NCBI GenBank assembly: GCA_964292325.1
Contig: CAXYVG010000051.1
Span: forward strand, 1-26,999
Length of the DNA: 26,999 nucleotides
Source of the DNA: CTSoil-075 sp964292325
GTDB taxonomy: Bacteria; Bacillota; Negativicutes; DSM-13327
Direction: 5' to 3'
The position numbers and the translations under genes were made by a program. Positions 17,801 through 25,889 of this stretch are shown piece after piece. Within the stretch, counting starts at the first letter, position 1, and each line of letters starts with the position of its first letter. The notes beneath the pieces were generated by a model. That model was given only the letters and a program-made list of their open reading frames with translations. It ran no database searches and was not told where the DNA came from.

Positions 17801-18316
17801 TATCCGGAGCATCTGCCGGCAGGGGTATTATATTATTTTTTAAAAAATCCTAATATTTCAGATATGATACGGCTTGATCCAGTTGAAATTGCTAAAAAAA
17901 TAAATAATTTACTAAAGATGCCAGGCTGGGTATTGGCTGAGCCAGAAGTCATTCGGCTACTTGATCGTGCGATTGATGGGTATTCAGAATTTTTAAAGAT
18001 TGCCCTCAAAAAAGATGAAACTTTTTATAGTGCATCGTTACCGTATGTGAAAACACCGGAAGAATTTTCATTACTGCTGCATCACGTGGAGAAAAAACTA
18101 GTGGAAACGGCTTGTAACATTATGGCGGGGGACATTGATATTAGCCCTTATGCGCTTGAAAAACGTACACCTTGCGGATTTTGTCAGTACAGTGCTATTT
18201 GCCAATTTGATAATTTGTTGCCCGAAAATGAGTACCGTAGATTAGCTAAACCAGAAGATAAAGTGATTATTGAAACCATTGCAACAGAACAGGAGGGAAA
18301 CCATGGGTTGGTCTAA
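14873..18316 (+). CDS. addB: ATP-dependent helicase/nuclease subunit B, AddB
   Basis: AddB partners AddA in the AddAB complex, which resects double-strand breaks and stops at Chi-like sites; it is the Gram-positive counterpart of RecBCD. Visible are Walker A GRAGSGKT (residues 8-15), the nuclease motif GQIDRLD (D928) with VIDYKSGG (D945, K947), and the four iron-sulfur cysteines C784 (FQACPFKHF) and C1101, C1104, C1110 (CGFCQYSAIC), which staple the nuclease domain. The 1,147-residue length is normal. The start is GTG 14873, preceded by GGCGGTGA; other nearby ATG/GTG codons are in stopped frames. It overlaps addA by 14 bases, so the two are coupled. All key residues are intact. Confidence 0.97.
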   Translation: MKLTLVIGRAGSGKTHYCLDEMGKMLQASPEGESLIMILPEHATFQVENKLAKTPGIEGFARAYVFGFRRLAHRILMETGGAVRPHITELGKRLVLSQLLQEHQQEFKIFHRAAAQRNFADMLAGMIQEFKAYGISPGLLCEAEQELSELSIGDKLHDLALVYQGFEKFLQGRYTDPEDYLTLLAEKMDQSTILQQAEVWIDGFTWFNPQEATVVAKLLQTASNVTVTLCLDSVEPQHNPTALFHRHWDTRRKLLDLAKNMGAEVEEVFLNGAPRFTAPLLKHIEKHFFASPKVKWNGATKGLKIVETANRRVEVEGMARDILRLCREEGYRWRDIGILLRDTQSYTNVVETILSDYEIPFFSDSKRQPLHHPLAELLRSALDVVIDRWSYEPLFRAFKTDLFDLSRDEVDRIENYVLEFGIRGTKWTNGQEWTFIRRFSLGEESELNEVEQGYLQSINEIRSKASAPLIAFEQQMKATTTVVERTIALYELLTRLAVPEKLEVWADHAEQSGDLEQAREHRQLWDQIVQLLEQLVEICGEQEMSIEDYAGMIHQGLEGLTLSLIPPGLDYVTVSSMDQTSLENIRSIYVLGANDGVLPMRGRGEGLLTDAERGQIIQFGLELAPGSQADSFAERFLVYTGLTRATEYLWLSYPLADEEGKGLSPSLLIKDLRELSAVPLSSLSVEPMPGDERQYLAHGKRSISALSAVLRGYKKGQPIAGIWWDVYNWARKQQGLEGYLEQSVAGLFHHNQVKRLPKELAKRLYPQNNKLRGSVTRFESFQACPFKHFAQYGLRLKERAVFRLQAPDWGQFLHAALKGFGDRMQENGQDWGSVSEQECQTIVNEVVDELAPKLQNEILLSSEQHKHLVGRLKRTVARSVRRLVEFDRVSEFKPMAMEKSFGRGMDALPPLVYMLPDEVGLEIVGQIDRLDTAEHQGKKYMLVIDYKSGGAWLKLVDVYYGLRLQLLTYLLVARNAYPEHLPAGVLYYFLKNPNISDMIRLDPVEIAKKINNLLKMPGWVLAEPEVIRLLDRAIDGYSEFLKIALKKDETFYSASLPYVKTPEEFSLLLHHVEKKLVETACNIMAGDIDISPYALEKRTPCGFCQYSAICQFDNLLPENEYRRLAKPEDKVIIETIATEQEGNHGLV

Positions 18317-21300
18317 ACAGCAGAGTGAAGCAATTGAAACACGAGGTAAGAATTTGTTGGTAGCTGCGGCTGCTGGATCAGGGAAAACTTCTGTATTGGT
18401 AGAACGTATTATTTGCCGTATCTTAGATGAACAAGAGCCAGTAGATATCGACAGAATGTTAGTTGTTACCTTTACGAATGCGGCAGCGGCAGAAATGCGC
18501 GCTCGTATTGGTAATGCGTTAAGTGAGGCTCTCAAAAAACAGCCACGCTCGCAGCATATTGAACGGCAATTGGCACTACTGAATTCTTCGGCAATTTCTA
18601 CTATCCATTCTTTTTGTCAAAATATTATTCGGCAAAATTTTCATTTATTAGATTTAGATCCTCAATTTCGCGTTGCAGCGCAAGCTGAAATTAATTTAAT
18701 GAAAACGGATGTGCTAGAAAATTTATTTGAAGCCAAATATGCACAAGGTGATGCTGGTTTTTTGGAGCTCGTTGAGCATTATGGTGATGAACAGAGTGAT
18801 GATTCCCTGTATAACCTAATTTTAGGACTCTATAATTTTTCGCGCAGCCATCCATGGCCTGATGAGTGGTTATCAGGTTTAGAAAAAGAATTTTCATTGC
18901 CTGATACCATCGATATTGATCAACTGCCTTGGTCTAGGTTGATTCGAGATAAGGTGATCTTAGAGATCGAGCAAGGAATTCAATTAACCAATGCACTACT
19001 TAGGGAAAGTGAAAGGCCAGGAGGCGTTGCTGAATATGCCCAAACGTTTGCTGCCGATTTAATATTGCTAGAGGAAGTGCGAGCGGCAGCGGAATGTTCA
19101 TGGCAAAAAGTGTCTAGCATTATGAACTGCTATAAGTTTGAAACCATTGCCAAAGCACCAAAAGGCACCGATGAGCGAGCAAAAAAATATTTTCAAGATG
19201 GTAGAAAAAAAGTAAAAGACAAAGTAAATGCTTGTAAAATTAATTTTTTTGATCGACCTGCAGAAGAACTGTTAGCAGATATGCGGCGAATCGCACCGCT
19301 AGTCGATGCATTAGGGCAGATGGTGATTGAGTTTGGACAGGAGTTTTCCAAACTGAAAAATGACAAAGGATTGCTAGATTTTAATGATTTAGAACATTTT
19401 TGCCTAAAGATTTTGCTTGATAAGCAAGCAAAACCAGGTGAAGTAACGCCTTCGGCGGTGGCCTTGGCACTGCAGGAACGTTTTGCTGAGGTTATGGTGG
19501 ATGAGTATCAGGATACGAATGGGGTACAGGAAACTATTTTGCGATTGGTGGCAAGTAGTCAGACACCAAATTTATTTTTTGTCGGTGATGTGAAGCAAAG
19601 CATTTATCGCTTTCGCTTGGCAGAACCTGAATTATTTATGGAGAAATATCGCCAATATCCAAGCAAAGGCGATGAATATGCGCGGATTGATTTATCGCAA
19701 AATTTTCGCAGCCGACCAGGCGTGCTTCACGCTATCAATTTTTTATTTGTTCAGCTCATGGCGCCAAAGGTTGCAGAACTAGAATATAAAGAAGCTGAGA
19801 AGCTCAATCCTGGCCCTGATTATCCAGAGGCGGAAGGTTCTCTCGATGGTCCTGTAGAGCTTTGTTTAATTGATCGTGATGAGTTAGAGCAAGAAGAGCT
19901 AGCTATTGAAGGTGAGAATGCTGAGGGGCCAGAGCCAGATCTTGTAGCGGAAGCGGAATTGAGCGGTTTTGAATTAGAGGCGCGTTTTATCGCTAGAAGA
20001 ATTGATGAGTTAATGACGAGTCATTATGAGGTCTATGATAAAAGTCAAAAAAGTTATCGAGCACTCGCGTATCGGGATATTGTTGTTTTGCTCCGCTCCG
20101 TTAAAGGAAAGGCAAATATCATGCTTGATGTACTGCGCCAAACCGGGATACCTGCGTATGCGGAACTGGATGCGGGCTATTTCCGGGAAATCGAAGTACA
20201 GATTATGTTATCGGTGCTAACGGTCATTGATAATCCACGCCAAGATATTGCGTTAGCAGCGGTGCTTCGTTCGCCTTTAATTGGTTTTACAACAGAGCAG
20301 TTGGTGCAAATCCGTTTGTGCGGGGCAGGTGATGATTTGTGGAGTGCAATGCTGTCGTACATAGATGAAACTGCTCAAGAGCAGGTAGATGATAAGCTAA
20401 AGAGCAGGGTTCAGTCTTGCATGAATCAGTTTGAACAGTGGCGTAATCTATCGCGTCGTACGGGTGTACCAGAACTGATTTGGCAGATTTATCGTGATAC
20501 AGGTTACTATGATTATGTAGGTGGTATGCCGGGCGGGATGCTACGCCAAGCCAACTTAAGAGCGCTACATGATCGGGCGCGCCAATATGAAGTGACAAAT
20601 TTTCGCGGACTCTTTCGATTCCTACGCTTTTTGGAACGGATGCAAGATAAAGGTTCTGATTTAGCGGTGGCTAGAGCGCTAGGTGAAAGCGAAGATGTGG
20701 TCCGAATTATGAGCATTCATAAAAGTAAGGGACTGGAATTTCCCATTGTTTTTGTAGCGGATCTAGGCAAAAAAATTAACCTGCAGGATAGCAAAGCATT
20801 GGTATTATGCCATAAAACGCTAGGAGTAGGGCCTTACTTTACCAATCCAGAGCTGCGATTTCGCTATCCAACATTAGCTCGTCATGGTATTAGTCACAAG
20901 CTAATTATGGAAACAAAGGCTGAGGAATTACGTATTTTGTATGTAGCCTTAACGAGGGCTAGAGAAAAATTGATTTTGGTAGGGTCGACTACTAAATTGG
21001 GAAAAAACGCTGCGCAGTGGTGCCAGGGGTTGGAGACGGTAGGAACGATCTTACCTGATGGTTTAATTGCTGGGGCTAAAAGTTATTTGGATTGGATTTG
21101 CCCTGCTGTGGCTCGCCATGATGGGGGAGAAGTTCTTCGTAATTATGCTGATTGTGAATCACCAATTAATGCTATTTTTGCGGATGATGCATCGAAATGG
21201 CAAGTCTATATTTATAATCCGAGTCAACTGGTTGGATTATCTGACGATATAGCGCAAACCGCGACACTTCTCGAACAGGTAAAACACATGGAACCTGTAG

Positions 21301-22010
21301 ATGAGGGCGAAGATTTTTCGTGGGTAGAGAAAACCTTAGGGTGGCAATATGGATATAATCATATAGTAGGCAAACCAGCGAAATTATCAGTGACGGAAAT
21401 TAAACGACGTTTTGATCTATCAGCAGAAGACGCTGCTCATCAAGTCTTTGGCAAAAAGTCGATTGCCCTAAGGCCTAAGTTTATTCAGCAGGCCAAGGGA
21501 TTGACGGGGGCTGAGCGAGGGACATTGATGCATAGTATTATGCAACATATAGACTTGGAGCGAGATTTGGCAGCTGAGGGGGTTAAAGCACAATTAGCAG
21601 AAATGGTATCGAAGGAAATCATCTTACCTGAGCATGCAGAAATTGTGGATGTAGGCGGTATTGTTGCTTTTTTTCAAAGTGATATTGGAAAGAGGCTTTG
21701 TGATTCTACCAAAGTTCGTCGAGAGTTACCGTTTAGTTTACTTCTTCCTGCAGAGCGATTTGATGCTGAGATGATTGAAACTGGAGAAAGGGTATTTATT
21801 CAAGGGGTTATCGATGTTTTATTTGATGAAGAAGATGGATTGGTGCTACTAGATTATAAGACAGATTGGGTACAAGATAGTAGTGAACTCGTGAGTCGTT
21901 ATACCGTGCAACTGAATCTTTATGCCGAAGCAATAGAACGCATTTTTAAGCAACCGGTGAAAGAAAAATATTTGTATGTGTTTAGTACAAAAGAAGCTGT
22001 CAGACTATAG
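18303..22010 (+). CDS. addA: ATP-dependent helicase/nuclease subunit A, AddA
   Basis: AddA is the UvrD-type 3'-5' helicase and nuclease subunit of AddAB. Motifs in order: Walker A AAAGSGKT (residues 22-29), Walker B VDEYQDT (D400, E401), GDVKQSIYRFR, SQNFRS, motif V MSIHKSKGLEFPIVFVADL, motif VI ALTRAREKLIL, and the C-terminal RecB-type nuclease with GVIDVLF and LLDYKTDW (D1184, K1186). ATG 18303 is chosen because AGGAGG lies at 18291-18296, seven bases before it. An upstream in-frame ATG at 18270 would add 11 residues inside addB with no ribosome site. The length from 18303 is 1,235 residues, normal for the family. The TAG stop lies next to the axis of a long palindrome. Confidence 0.98.
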   Translation: MGWSKQQSEAIETRGKNLLVAAAAGSGKTSVLVERIICRILDEQEPVDIDRMLVVTFTNAAAAEMRARIGNALSEALKKQPRSQHIERQLALLNSSAISTIHSFCQNIIRQNFHLLDLDPQFRVAAQAEINLMKTDVLENLFEAKYAQGDAGFLELVEHYGDEQSDDSLYNLILGLYNFSRSHPWPDEWLSGLEKEFSLPDTIDIDQLPWSRLIRDKVILEIEQGIQLTNALLRESERPGGVAEYAQTFAADLILLEEVRAAAECSWQKVSSIMNCYKFETIAKAPKGTDERAKKYFQDGRKKVKDKVNACKINFFDRPAEELLADMRRIAPLVDALGQMVIEFGQEFSKLKNDKGLLDFNDLEHFCLKILLDKQAKPGEVTPSAVALALQERFAEVMVDEYQDTNGVQETILRLVASSQTPNLFFVGDVKQSIYRFRLAEPELFMEKYRQYPSKGDEYARIDLSQNFRSRPGVLHAINFLFVQLMAPKVAELEYKEAEKLNPGPDYPEAEGSLDGPVELCLIDRDELEQEELAIEGENAEGPEPDLVAEAELSGFELEARFIARRIDELMTSHYEVYDKSQKSYRALAYRDIVVLLRSVKGKANIMLDVLRQTGIPAYAELDAGYFREIEVQIMLSVLTVIDNPRQDIALAAVLRSPLIGFTTEQLVQIRLCGAGDDLWSAMLSYIDETAQEQVDDKLKSRVQSCMNQFEQWRNLSRRTGVPELIWQIYRDTGYYDYVGGMPGGMLRQANLRALHDRARQYEVTNFRGLFRFLRFLERMQDKGSDLAVARALGESEDVVRIMSIHKSKGLEFPIVFVADLGKKINLQDSKALVLCHKTLGVGPYFTNPELRFRYPTLARHGISHKLIMETKAEELRILYVALTRAREKLILVGSTTKLGKNAAQWCQGLETVGTILPDGLIAGAKSYLDWICPAVARHDGGEVLRNYADCESPINAIFADDASKWQVYIYNPSQLVGLSDDIAQTATLLEQVKHMEPVDEGEDFSWVEKTLGWQYGYNHIVGKPAKLSVTEIKRRFDLSAEDAAHQVFGKKSIALRPKFIQQAKGLTGAERGTLMHSIMQHIDLERDLAAEGVKAQLAEMVSKEIILPEHAEIVDVGGIVAFFQSDIGKRLCDSTKVRRELPFSLLLPAERFDAEMIETGERVFIQGVIDVLFDEEDGLVLLDYKTDWVQDSSELVSRYTVQLNLYAEAIERIFKQPVKEKYLYVFSTKEAVRL

Positions 22011-22026
22011 TCTGACAGCTTCTTTT
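21989..22026. terminator. 38-bp perfect palindrome, bidirectional terminator around the addA stop
   Basis: AAAAGAAGCTGTCAGACTA (21989-22007) is followed at once by its exact reverse complement (22008-22026). The second half begins with the TAG stop of addA. It sits between convergent genes (addA and the permease ending at 22046) and has A/T tracts at both ends, so it probably stops transcription from both sides. Confidence 0.92.
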
Positions 22027-22045
22027 TAAAATAGAGAGAGCATTG

Positions 22046-23419
22046 TTACTCTGCAGTAGTATGATATTGACTATAACCAAAATATACCACCATGCCGATT
22101 GCATACCAAATGCCAAAGAAAATAAAGGTATCTTTCGGTAGGTTGGCAATCAAATAACCACAAAAGAGTACAGCAAGTGGTACCACGATGGAAATAGCAG
22201 GGCAACGGAAAGGGCGATGCAGGTTGGGCTGCGTTTTACGCAGAACCGCAACACCGATAGATACCACGCAAAAAGCAAATAATGTCCCTAAGTTGCATAG
22301 TTCTGCAATGATGTTAATAGGTAGTAAACCGCTAAGGATACAGACTACAGTGCCTGTAATGATTGTGATTTTATGAGGAGTACCATAGCGAGGGTGTATG
22401 CTTACCATGCTTTGAGGGATCATTCCATCGCGGCTCATCGCTAAAAATACACGGGTTTGACCAAATATCATGACAAGTAATACGGTAGTAATACCGCATA
22501 TTGCACCAACCGCTACTACCGCACTGCCAAAATTCATACCGATGGCACGTAACGCGAAGGCTACTGGTTCACTATTGTTTAGGGACTCATAGGGAACGAC
22601 ACCAGTCAAAACTGCAGCTACTGCGATATATAGTATGGTGCAAACGACGAGCGAACCAACAATGCCGATCGGAATATCTCGGTTTGGATTGATGCATTCT
22701 TCTGATGCTGTGGATACGGCATCAAAACCGATGTAAGCAAAAAATACAATAGCAGCACCAGCTGCAACACCATGAAAACCAAAAGGGAGAAAGGGTTGCC
22801 AATGTAATGGATCGACGTGAGGCGTTGCTAAAAATAAGAATAACGCAACGCAGCCTAGTTTGATAAAAACTAAGATTTTATTGAGTTTCGCACTTTCTCT
22901 TGAACCTAAAATCAGTAAGTAGGTCAAAAATGAAACGATTATAATAGCAGGAAGATTAAGAATTCCGCCATCGGCAGGCACCGTTGTCCATGCTTTGGGA
23001 AGGATGATTCCTGCTGTTTTAAATAAACCAACGGCATAACCTGACCAGCCAGAAGCCACGGCTGCTGCCCCTACCGTGTATTCACAAATCAGAGCCCAAC
23101 CTACAATGAAAGCAATAAATTCGCCTAGTGACGCATAAGCGAAAGTATAGGCACTACCTGCTACCGGTATCATTGCTGCTAGTTCGGCATATGCTAATGC
23201 CGCAAAGCCACAGGCGAGCCCAGATAAAATGAACGATAACATAATTCCGGGGCCAGCATATTTTGCAGCGGCAACGCCAGTTAGTACAAATATACCAGTA
23301 CCGATAATACAACCGATTCCTAGTAATACTAAATCGAGTGAGCCAAGCGTTTTTTTCAAGGGGTTTTCGGTTGTACCCCTAATCATGTCTGCGATATTTT
23401 TCGTGCGAAATAAATTCAT
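22046..23419 (-). CDS. APC-family amino acid permease (YfnA/CAT-like)
   Basis: A 457-residue membrane protein of the amino acid-polyamine-organocation superfamily, in the cationic-amino-acid-transporter-like branch. After a short cytoplasmic start (NPLKKTLGSLDLVLLGIG) comes the APC helix-1 signature IGTGIFVLTG. About 12 hydrophobic segments follow, including FFAYIGFDAVSTASEECINP in the middle, a conserved stretch of this branch. It moves an amino acid across the cytoplasmic membrane, presumably with protons; the substrate cannot be read from the sequence. The start is ATG at 23419, with AAAGGAG eight bases upstream. A longer reading would add 17 residues (MLLYDQFTEYY...) with no ribosome site and would run into the 5' leader. 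Confidence 0.93.
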   Translation of the reverse strand: MNLFRTKNIADMIRGTTENPLKKTLGSLDLVLLGIGCIIGTGIFVLTGVAAAKYAGPGIMLSFILSGLACGFAALAYAELAAMIPVAGSAYTFAYASLGEFIAFIVGWALICEYTVGAAAVASGWSGYAVGLFKTAGIILPKAWTTVPADGGILNLPAIIIVSFLTYLLILGSRESAKLNKILVFIKLGCVALFLFLATPHVDPLHWQPFLPFGFHGVAAGAAIVFFAYIGFDAVSTASEECINPNRDIPIGIVGSLVVCTILYIAVAAVLTGVVPYESLNNSEPVAFALRAIGMNFGSAVVAVGAICGITTVLLVMIFGQTRVFLAMSRDGMIPQSMVSIHPRYGTPHKITIITGTVVCILSGLLPINIIAELCNLGTLFAFCVVSIGVAVLRKTQPNLHRPFRCPAISIVVPLAVLFCGYLIANLPKDTFIFFGIWYAIGMVVYFGYSQYHTTAE

Positions 23420-23472
23420 TGATATCTCCTTTTTATTGTAATATTCAGTGAATTGGTCATACAACAACATTC

Positions 23473-23501
23473 ATTAAACAGTTTTTCAATGAAATTGTCA
23501 A
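23473..23501 (-). promoter_or_regulatory. Promoter of the amino acid permease
   Basis: On the minus strand a perfect TTGACA (23496-23501), 17 bases, then TTTAAT (23473-23478). The start codon is about 53 bases beyond the -10, leaving a short leader with no obvious riboswitch or T-box. Confidence 0.75.
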
Positions 23502-23758
23502 GCTGTACTATGAAAAGATTGGCCATTTGAAAGAAGTTGCCAAACGGGCAGTTGGTTTCTAGGTTGCATGATTGTGAGCACTGCAAGAAGAAGGAACGGA
23601 ATGTATTGGTTATCAGGATCACTTGCTGTAATAAAAATTTGAATTGGTGAGCATTATATTAGATAACTTGTAGATTGTATATAAGGTACTAACCACTACT
23701 ATTTATATAAGTAGTCTGCTAAAGATGTGAGATAGATAGAATGGTAACGAACAAGAAT
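23502..23758. other. Intergenic stretch between the permease and RNase J promoters
   Basis: The gap between the permease and RNase J start codons is 516 bases. Outside the two promoters I find no gene, tRNA or strong hairpin. A 36-codon open frame (23452-23562, + strand) lacks a start codon. From 23640 on, the sequence is A+T-rich. Confidence 0.6.
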
Positions 23759-23787
23759 TTGTGTATTGAATCAATCTGAAGTATAAT
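23759..23787 (+). promoter_or_regulatory. Likely promoter of RNase J
   Basis: TTGTGT (23759-23764), 17 bases, then a perfect TATAAT (23782-23787). This implies a leader of about 140 bases before the TTG start, unusually long for a simple gene. Short inverted repeats (CTCAT...GTGAG near 23816-23836) lie in it. A second candidate, TTGACG with AATAAT ending at 23922, overlaps the ribosome site and is unlikely. Confidence 0.5.
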
Positions 23788-23935
23788 AGAAGGTAATAGG
23801 TTGTGTGCGGATATTCTCATTTGTGAATAGTGAGAGGAAGTTGACTAGGTTTTAAGCAATTGGTTGGTGTACGGAACATCTTATTGGTTAAAATTGACGA
23901 TAAGTATACAAACTCAAATAATGGAGGTGCTTTTT

Positions 23936-25609
23936 TTGGACAAACAACATAAACTCGCAATCATTCCACTGGGTGGTTTGGGCGAAATAGGTAAAAACAT
24001 GACGGTTATTCGTTATGGAGATGACATTGTCGTGATCGACGCTGGTTTGGCATTCCCGGAAGATGATATGCTGGGGATTGATTTAGTAATACCTGATATT
24101 ACATATCTGATCGAAAATCAAGATAAGATACGGGCGGTTGTTCTTACACATGGTCATGAAGATCATATTGGATCACTGTCCTATCTATTAAAACAAATTG
24201 ATGTTCCGGTATATGGAACTCGACTTGCATTAGGTCTAGTGGAGTGTCGACTAAAAGAGAATAGTGTGGCAAATTATAAATTAGTAACAGTAAATCCAGG
24301 GGACCAAGTTGTATTTGGTGCGATTCAAGTTGGCTTTATTCGGGTTAGCCATTCGATGCCAGATGTAGTTGGAATGTACTTTAGAACTCCAGTGGGGACT
24401 GTTGTGCATACTGGTGATTTTAAAATTGACTATACACCAGCAGATGGAAAAATAATGGATATTCATAAGTTTGCAGAACTTGGAGACGAGGGTGTATTGC
24501 TTTTGATGTCTGATAGTACCAATGCAGAACGTCCTGGTTTTACTAAGTCGGAACGAACGGTTGGCATTGCTTTAGATGAAGCCTTTCGCGGTGCGAAGGA
24601 TCGGATTCTTTTGGCAACTTTTGCATCGAATGTATTGCGTGTCCAGCAGGCTATGCAGGCTGCTGCCAAATATGGACGTAAGGTAGCAATTATTGGCCGT
24701 AGTATGATCAATGTTGTGAACATTGCTACAGAACTTGGATACCTAAATGTTCCTGAAGGTATGGTTATTGATATTGATGATATCAAGAAATATCCAGGAA
24801 ATCAGGTTTTAATATTGACGACTGGTAGTCAGGGTGAACCTATGTCTGCCTTAACACGGATGGCAATGAATGATCATCGGAAAGTCGAAATTTATCCAGG
24901 TGATACGGTCATTCTTTCTGCTACGCCAATTCCGGGTAATGAGAAGTCAGTATCAAAAACGATTGATGCATTAATGCGCTTAGGTGCACATGTCGTTCAT
25001 GAAAAGTCGGCAGGTGTCCATGTCTCCGGTCATGCGAGTCAAGAAGAACTAAAATTAATGCTAACTTTGGTTAGACCGCAGTATTTGATCCCTGTCCATG
25101 GCGAGTATCGGATGCTCATTAGTCATGGGAAAATTGCGGCGGAACTGGGAATACCAAAGGAAAATATTTTTATTGGTACCAATGGACAAGTTTTTGAGTT
25201 TACGAAAGATGCAACTGGAGTAACTGGCAAAGTTGCTGGAAAAGTAACGGCAGGTAAAGTTTTTGTTGATGGCTCAGGTGTAGGTGATGTAGGCAATATT
25301 GTGATTCGCGACCGTAGTAAGCTATCACAAGATGGAGTTATTATTGTGGTCATTACGCTAGACAAGGTAAGTGGATGTGTAGTGGCAGGACCAGATATGG
25401 TTTCGCGTGGATTTGTCTATGTGCGTGAATCAGGACAATTGATGGTCGAGGCAAAACAAAAAGTGAAGCAAGCTCTTGCTAACTGCGAGACGAATAAGAT
25501 TACGGAGTGGGCTGCTATTAAGTCTAGTGTCCGTGATGTATTAGGTAAATACGTTTATGAGAAGACTCATCGTACGCCGATGATTTTACCTATTATTATG
25601 GAAGTATAA
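23936..25609 (+). CDS. rnj: Ribonuclease J
   Basis: RNase J is a metallo-beta-lactamase/beta-CASP enzyme with 5'-3' exonuclease and endonuclease activity in mRNA decay and rRNA maturation. The zinc motif is HGHEDH (H72, H74, D76, H77), and the beta-CASP and late motifs follow (SDSTNAERPG, SGHASQEEL, VHGEYRM). The 557-residue length is standard. I choose TTG 23936, giving MDKQHKLAIIPLGGLGEIG, because GGAGG at 23923-23927 sits eight bases before it. The in-frame ATG at 23921 and GTG at 23927 overlap that ribosome site and could not use it. The zinc residues also fall at nearly the same numbers as in Bacillus RNase J1. The gene alone cannot say whether it is the J1 or J2 type. Confidence 0.96.
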   Translation: MDKQHKLAIIPLGGLGEIGKNMTVIRYGDDIVVIDAGLAFPEDDMLGIDLVIPDITYLIENQDKIRAVVLTHGHEDHIGSLSYLLKQIDVPVYGTRLALGLVECRLKENSVANYKLVTVNPGDQVVFGAIQVGFIRVSHSMPDVVGMYFRTPVGTVVHTGDFKIDYTPADGKIMDIHKFAELGDEGVLLLMSDSTNAERPGFTKSERTVGIALDEAFRGAKDRILLATFASNVLRVQQAMQAAAKYGRKVAIIGRSMINVVNIATELGYLNVPEGMVIDIDDIKKYPGNQVLILTTGSQGEPMSALTRMAMNDHRKVEIYPGDTVILSATPIPGNEKSVSKTIDALMRLGAHVVHEKSAGVHVSGHASQEELKLMLTLVRPQYLIPVHGEYRMLISHGKIAAELGIPKENIFIGTNGQVFEFTKDATGVTGKVAGKVTAGKVFVDGSGVGDVGNIVIRDRSKLSQDGVIIVVITLDKVSGCVVAGPDMVSRGFVYVRESGQLMVEAKQKVKQALANCETNKITEWAAIKSSVRDVLGKYVYEKTHRTPMILPIIMEV

Positions 25610-25621
25610 TGTAAATTAATA

Positions 25622-25676
25622 GGACAAAGCAATAGAAGAAGCCTGCTAAGCGCAGACTTCTTCTATTGCTTTGTCC
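25622..25676 (+). terminator. Terminator after RNase J
   Basis: GGACAAAGCAATAGAAGAAG (25622-25641) pairs perfectly over 20 bp with the arm at 25657-25676. The 15-base loop itself can form CTGC/GCAG. There is no long T-run after it, so it may also serve to stabilise the mRNA 3' end. Confidence 0.85.
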
Positions 25677-25687
25677 AGTATTAATTG

Positions 25688-25699
25688 TGATATATATCA
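25688..25699. promoter_or_regulatory. 12-bp palindrome TGATATATATCA
   Basis: A perfect palindrome about 190 bases upstream of the deacetylase gene. It resembles dimeric regulator sites of the TTGAT-N4-ATCAA (Fnr/Crp) type, but alternating TA makes chance likely. Confidence 0.3.
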
Positions 25700-25849
25700 T
25701 AGTTGGTTGTCAGAAGGGAGAATGTAAATTATTGTTTGGAAGAAGGAGAGTAGAAAAAATTTACTAAAATTTAATCAATAATGGTAGGCTTATTTATTTA
25801 TTTAAAGTGAATTTTGATGTAAAATAAATGGTAATAGTTTTAAGAAAAA

Positions 25850-25872
25850 CCTGATCAGTATAATTTATCAGG
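25850..25872 (+). promoter_or_regulatory. Possible -10 box inside an inverted repeat, deacetylase gene
   Basis: CCTGAT (25850-25855) and ATCAGG (25867-25872) flank a perfect TATAAT (25859-25864). No good -35 lies 16-18 bases upstream. A repressor bound to the repeat would cover the -10, but this is inferred only from layout. The ribosome site GAGGAGGAG follows. Confidence 0.4.
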
Positions 25873-25889
25873 ATACGAGGAGGAGCGTT

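Noticed and set aside
23420..23501. Riboswitch or T-box in the permease leader
   Set aside because: The promoter leaves only about 50 bases of leader, with no conserved box or terminator hairpin.
23452..23562. Start-less 36-codon frame reading FIKQFFNEIVKLYYEKIGHL
   Set aside because: It looks protein-like, perhaps an old gene end, but it has no start codon or ribosome site and overlaps the permease promoter. Too short to claim as a pseudogene.
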